Source: Paramecium octaurelia
Lineage: Eukaryota > Ciliophora > Oligohymenophorea > Peniculida > Parameciidae
Direction: 5' to 3'
NCBI GenBank assembly: GCA_905182995.1
Contig: CAJJDP010000153.1
Span: forward strand, 215,846 to 279,845
DNA: 64,000 nucleotides
Under the pieces are notes generated by a model that was not told the origin of the DNA, ran no database searches, and saw only the letters and a list, made by a program, of their open reading frames with translations. Of the stretch, positions 59,763-64,000 are shown piece after piece. Made by a program: the position numbers and the translations under genes. Each line of letters begins with the position of its first letter. Position 1 is the first letter of the stretch.

Positions 59763-62700
59763 TCAATTTTAATCTGTATGTTATGAAAATTCTAAATTTT
59801 CTTCCAAAATTAAACCTCCTCTTTATCTAAATAATTTCTTTAAGTCTATGCCTAAATGATTTCGCAATTCTCCTTTAAATATTTTAGCTCCTTATGCTTA
59901 AAATAAAGGTTATTGGGATATTAGAAGAATAGTAATAATTTGGTTAACTAAATATTTAAAATCAATACTACCTTCTACAGTTTATGGAGGATTTTGAAGG
60001 GATGCATGAAATTTTTCTTTTATATCACTATTGCTATTATTCAAGGGATAAATTTATTGTCCAATCTAAATATCCCATAAACGAATAGAATTATCCATAC
60101 TACCTGATGCCAATATAGTACCTAGAGGAGAAAAGCAGACTGAAGTAACAGCTCCATAATGGCCAACTAGTTTAAATTTTTGTATTCCCGTCTTAACATC
60201 CCATAGAAGAATACAGTTATTTGAACAGCCAGATGCTAATATAGCACCATCAGGAGAGAAGCACACTGATTAGACAGCACCATGACTATGTAATTTATAA
60301 GTGTATTGTCCTGTTTCAGTATCCCATAAATGGATGAATTTATCTCTACTCCCTGATGCTATCAGGGTACCATCAGGAGAAAAGCACACCTAAAGCACCC
60401 ATCCACTATTTCCAGATAATTTTGATTTTTGTTCTCCTGTCTTAACATTCCACAAACGAATAGATTCGTCTGTACTACATGACACTAATGTAGAACCATT
60501 TGGTGAAAAGCAGATTGAAAAGACCCCACCATCATGATTAGTTAATTTAGATTTTAGTTGTCCTGTTTTAATATCCCACAAACGGATGGACTCATCTCCA
60601 CCACCTGATGCTAAAAGTGTACCATCAGGTGAAAAGCATACAGAATATACACCATCAAAATGCCCATCGAATTAATATTTGAGTTACCCATTCTTAACAT
60701 TCCATAAACGCAAAGACCTATCTCCACTGCTCGAGGCTAATGAAGAACCATCAGGAGAAAAGCAAACTTGACTGACATATTTACTATGTCCATGTAATTT
60801 AAGATTTAGTTTCCCTGTCTTAACATCCCATAAACAAATAGAGTTATCTCCACTGCCAGATGCTAATTAAGTACAATCAGGAGAGAAGCATACTGAATTC
60901 ACCCCACTAGCATGACCATCTAAATTATATGTTTGTTGTCCTGTAATATCCCATAAACGCATAGACATGTCTTTACTCCCAGATACTAATGTAGTACCAT
61001 CAGGAGAGAAGTTTACTGAGCAGACCAAACTTCTATGACCTAATAATTTAAATTTTAATTGCCCTAATATAGCATCCCATATAAAGATCGATCCATCTTC
61101 ATTACCTGAAGCTAATTTGGTACCATCAGGAGAAAAACATATTGAAAAGACCTGAATACTACTCTTTTACAATTTCAATTTTTGTTATCCTACCAAAGAA
61201 TCCCATAGACGTATAGACTTATCTTCACTACTTGATGCTAATGTAATACCATTCGGAGAAAAGCATAATGACTGAACAGGCTCAGTATGACCATCTAATG
61301 TAGATTTTTATATTCCTGTCATAACATCCCATAAGCGGATTGATTTATCCCAACTACTAGATGCTATTGTATTGCCATCAGGAGAAAAACATACTGATGC
61401 GACTTTTCCATTCTGATCAATTAAGAGAGTTTTATGTTGTCCAGTCTTAACATCCCATAAACGGATTGACCAATCATCACTGCTAGATGCTAATGTTGAA
61501 CCATCAGGAGAGAAGCATACAGATAGGACTCCGCCACTATGGCCAATTAATTTAGATTTTTTTTTTCTTGTTTTAACATCCCATAACCTAATAGACTTAT
61601 CTGCACTCCCAGATGCTAATGTGCTGCCATCAGAAGAGAGATTTATAGAATAAATCTAACTACTGTGGCCTATTAATTTGGATTTTGGTTGCCCTGTCTT
61701 AAAATCCCATAAACTGATAGACCCATCATCATTACCCGAAACTAATGTAGTAAAATCAGGAGAGAAACATACTGAAGTGATTGCTCCACCAATTCCATTT
61801 AAGTAATGTAACTCTTGTATTCTTATATTTTTCCATTTACAATTCAATAATTAAGTTCCACTCAAGTTTATTCCACTTATATCTACATTTTCTAATTCAG
61901 AACCACTCAAATTACATTTAACAAAATTAGCTCCTATTAAAGATGTATTATGAATTTTGATATTTTAAAAACATTGTTTCGTTAAATCGACCTTCATTTC
62001 GACTAATAAATTAAGAGAATTTGATCCACATTGTATGAACTTATTATCCATAGATGTAAGGTAAATAAGAAATTTAAAAAAATCGATTATCTTAATTTCT
62101 TTTGAAACTATATTTATGATTTTTTTTCTAGTTTCTGAATATGTTTCAGTTGAATAATTATTTTTATTAAAATCATGTTAGTGGAATTATTTGAGAACAT
62201 TAGTAACTTTCTTAATGTTATTTTAAACAGCACTTAACTTATTTTGCTTTTAAAAAAGTTAAAAATTTTCATCTTATAAGAAGTAATATTCCTTATGAGT
62301 TTGATCTTCCACTTTAGAAAGAAATTCTATGCTATCGGAAATTTTTTCTTTTTAAAATATGTCAATTATCAAACTGAGTATTTACATATCAATATCTTTT
62401 AACGAAGTAAAAAGCTCATACAAATTATCTTTTTCTTGAATTGGTTGAATCCTTGATAATATTTACTCTTACTTAATTAATGGCGAAATCTCTTTGATTT
62501 TTTCCATTGACTGTACTTTAAAAGCCCTAATTTCTTATTCCCACCAATTCTTTGCCTGTTCTAACTTTAGAAGATAAGAATTCTCCTAAGAAATCCAATC
62601 ATTTATTGAATTTGCTTTAAAAATTTGCACTAATATCTCTAAGTCAGTATATGTTGCTTCTTCCAAATTAATATTATTGTTAATGATATTTAAGTATGAT

Positions 62701-63023
62701 GCCCTTTCCATTTCAATTACATCTTATATCTATTGGATTGATTCTGATAATTCTTCCCAAATTTTCTTCAGCATACTTTGAATTTGAGAGAGTGCAGATT
62801 TTAAATTCATCTTCTGTTTGATTAAATCTGAAATAGCTTTAAGATTTTATTCTTTTAATATCTTGATAATCATTTCTTAAAAATTTTAAATAGTTACAGT
62901 ATATTCAACATCTACTCCATGATCATCTAGGCATTGCACACACAGCTTCCTTAAAAATAAACACTTGTGTGGAGCTTTACAAATATATGAAATTGGATTG
63001 TTTAAGTGATAGGGGCAATTCAT
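59763..63023 (-). CDS. B-box-like / pentapeptide / 14xWD40 protein
   Basis: 1086 residues in one exon of 3261 bp. The first 45 residues hold a B-box-like zinc site ([23 protein letters not shown]). Residues about 60-335 are helical, likely coiled coil. Residues about 355-400 show pentapeptide repeats ([31 protein letters not shown]). From about 410 to 990 there are 14 WD40 repeats of 41-43 residues, most with the ending S-I-R-L-W-D and the start [10 protein letters not shown]. The last 95 residues are non-repetitive. Fourteen blades fit two seven-bladed propellers. Repeat similarity is very high, suggesting recent internal duplication. Proteins with pentapeptide plus WD40 units occur in cyanobacteria and are greatly expanded in Paramecium. 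Function unknown; a docking platform or TRIM-like ligase partner is possible. Confidence 0.92.
60060..61790 (-). repeat. WD40 repeat array, 14 units of about 126 bp
   Basis: Fourteen in-frame units, each about 123-129 bp, share the segments encoding CFSPDG and IRLWD. They are conserved at DNA level too (for example the repeated complement of 'TTCTCTCCTGATGG' and 'TTATGGGATGTTAAGAC'), which implies recent duplication or conversion among blades. Confidence 0.9.
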
Positions 63024-63765
63024 TTTTTTTATCAACGATATTTAATTTCAATAATTTTTTATTATTAAAACAGATTAGGCAAAGTATCTTTAATATTTTC
63101 GCAGAAAGGAAGACAATTAATTGGCTCATGATAAATCTGATGATAATTTCCTTATGCTGATTCGTTTATAAAAAGATCTTATATTTCCACTCTTTATGTT
63201 GTTTTGCTAAATATTATTATATTTACTAGTATGCAAGAAAATAATTTCATTATTTTCTCTTAATTATATAATATAGAGGTTAATTTTTCAGGTTACAAAT
63301 ATTGCCATTGTTCTCTCACATCGACTTTCATCTTATAAATCACAAGTACACCTAATAACTAAGTTTTATTATTACCAATAGTTGATATTCAATTTTGAAT
63401 TTAGAATTTGATTTCAGTTAAGATATAAGACAAAAATGATTTGCTGTTAGTAGATTAGAAATTCAAAAGGAGAAAATTTATTTTAAAATATCATAAGCAT
63501 ATGAGTTACATTTGGAAACAGAATTAAGTTCAATGATGTAGAAATTGAATCTATGAAGTTGGAATTAATAATTAAAGAAATAAAATTTTATAACGGTAAG
63601 CAATTCGGTTCAAATAATTTACTGATATATATATCATAATTGAAATATATAGTCAACATTAAAAATTTAATTATTACCAAATTTTGAAATATTTTGTTTA
63701 TGAATTTAAATTTTGTTTGTTTTTACCCTTATTTATATTTTTAAAGCACAATATAAAAAATTATC
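63024..63765. other. Intergenic region upstream of the WD40 gene
   Basis: AT-rich spacer between divergent genes. A short plus-strand stretch near 63440-63560 (AVSRLEIQKEKIYFKISQAY) looks protein-like but has no start and stops quickly. Nothing else is seen. Confidence 0.4.
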
Positions 63766-64000
63766 ATGGTTTAAAATGATTCATCAAACTAATTAGTTAG
63801 AATGTTGATATTTAGAAAAAGTATTTAAACCATGTTAAGTTTTGTGTTCCATTTACAAACACTTCGAAAATTTTCATTTATGAAAGATACTGCCATTATA
63901 TTAATGATTAAGGCTGTTCGATCTAATTCATTCAGCATCAATTCAAGAGGTGTATAGAGTTATATTAATTGCCTGATACAAAAGTACACGAGAAGGAGAA
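63766..64000 (+). CDS. Possible 5' part of a gene cut by the window edge
   Basis: An ATG at 63766 opens a frame without stop to the window end (MVQNDSSNQLVRMLIFRKSI and later LMIKAVRSNSFSINSRGVQS). A second plus-strand frame in the same stretch is equally protein-like (HVKFCVPFTNTSKIFIYERY). Only one can be right, and an intron may switch between them. The higher G+C towards the edge supports coding sequence. No family can be named. Confidence 0.3.

Noticed and set aside
1..64000. CRISPR arrays, insertion sequences, bacterial operons or telomeric G4T2/G3T3 repeats
   Set aside because: No regularly spaced palindromic repeats, terminal inverted repeats with a transposase, or telomere tracts were found; the sequence is ciliate nuclear DNA.

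Overview
The window is ciliate macronuclear DNA, most likely from a Paramecium species. It is very AT-rich. TAA and TAG are read as glutamine throughout (conserved enzymes such as ubiquitin E1, V-ATPase subunit H, IFT57 and an ABC transporter only translate that way) and TGA is the only stop. Introns are tiny, about 20-37 nt, usually GTA...TAG, and each one removed restores a known protein family. Tetrahymena shares the code but has much longer introns. Genes sit on both strands with short spacers and no operons.

Layout. 1-8600: end of an unknown gene (-), a small membrane protein, then a BIRC6/UBE2O-type ubiquitin E2 followed 20 bp later by a ubiquitin E1. 8808-11758: V-ATPase subunit H and the ciliary protein IFT57. 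11.9-14.4 kb: weak or decayed coding islands. 14.2-15.8 kb: coiled-coil protein (-). 15.99-19.56 kb: a tandem pair of pseudokinase paralogues. 19.8-27.7 kb: DHHC palmitoyltransferase, small unknown, RBR E3 ligase with membrane tail, glutaredoxin-like zinc-ribbon protein, MAPKKK, eIF4E-like protein, unknown gene. 27.8-30.6 kb: Myb protein, then an AT-rich minisatellite. 31.84-32.82 kb: bacterial-type AmiD amidase. 34.3-36.2 kb: ABCB half transporter. 38.5-42.4 kb: intronless 1299-residue membrane ectoprotein. 44.3-48.0 kb: small WD40 protein, a relic, and a ULK-like kinase. 48.6-53 kb: AIG1-like gene and obscure islands. 53.3 kb: 79-residue tail-anchored protein. 54.06-57.14 kb: secreted protein with 22 copies of a Gly/Gln/Met 14-mer. 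57.7-59.6 kb: disrupted or intron-rich BTB gene. 59.76-63.02 kb: intronless B-box/pentapeptide/14xWD40 protein (-).

The sequence is not collinear with a real chromosome at four places. At 29622, 37822, 43737 and 50502 a single N is followed by an exact repeat of the preceding 0.57-1.6 kb. These look like unmerged contig overlaps, so about 4.9 kb is counted twice and several genes appear with an extra truncated copy. The features mark which copies I regard as artefacts.

How genes relate: the strongest functional link is the adjacent E2 and E1 pair, with an RBR E3 ligase elsewhere in the window. Several kinases, a MAPKKK and two pseudokinases suggest signalling. The AmiD-like enzyme fits a bacterivore. 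Most other neighbours appear unrelated, as is usual in this kind of genome. Caution: with one stop codon and high AT, open frames of 60-90 codons arise by chance on both strands, so low-confidence islands were judged only by residue composition.
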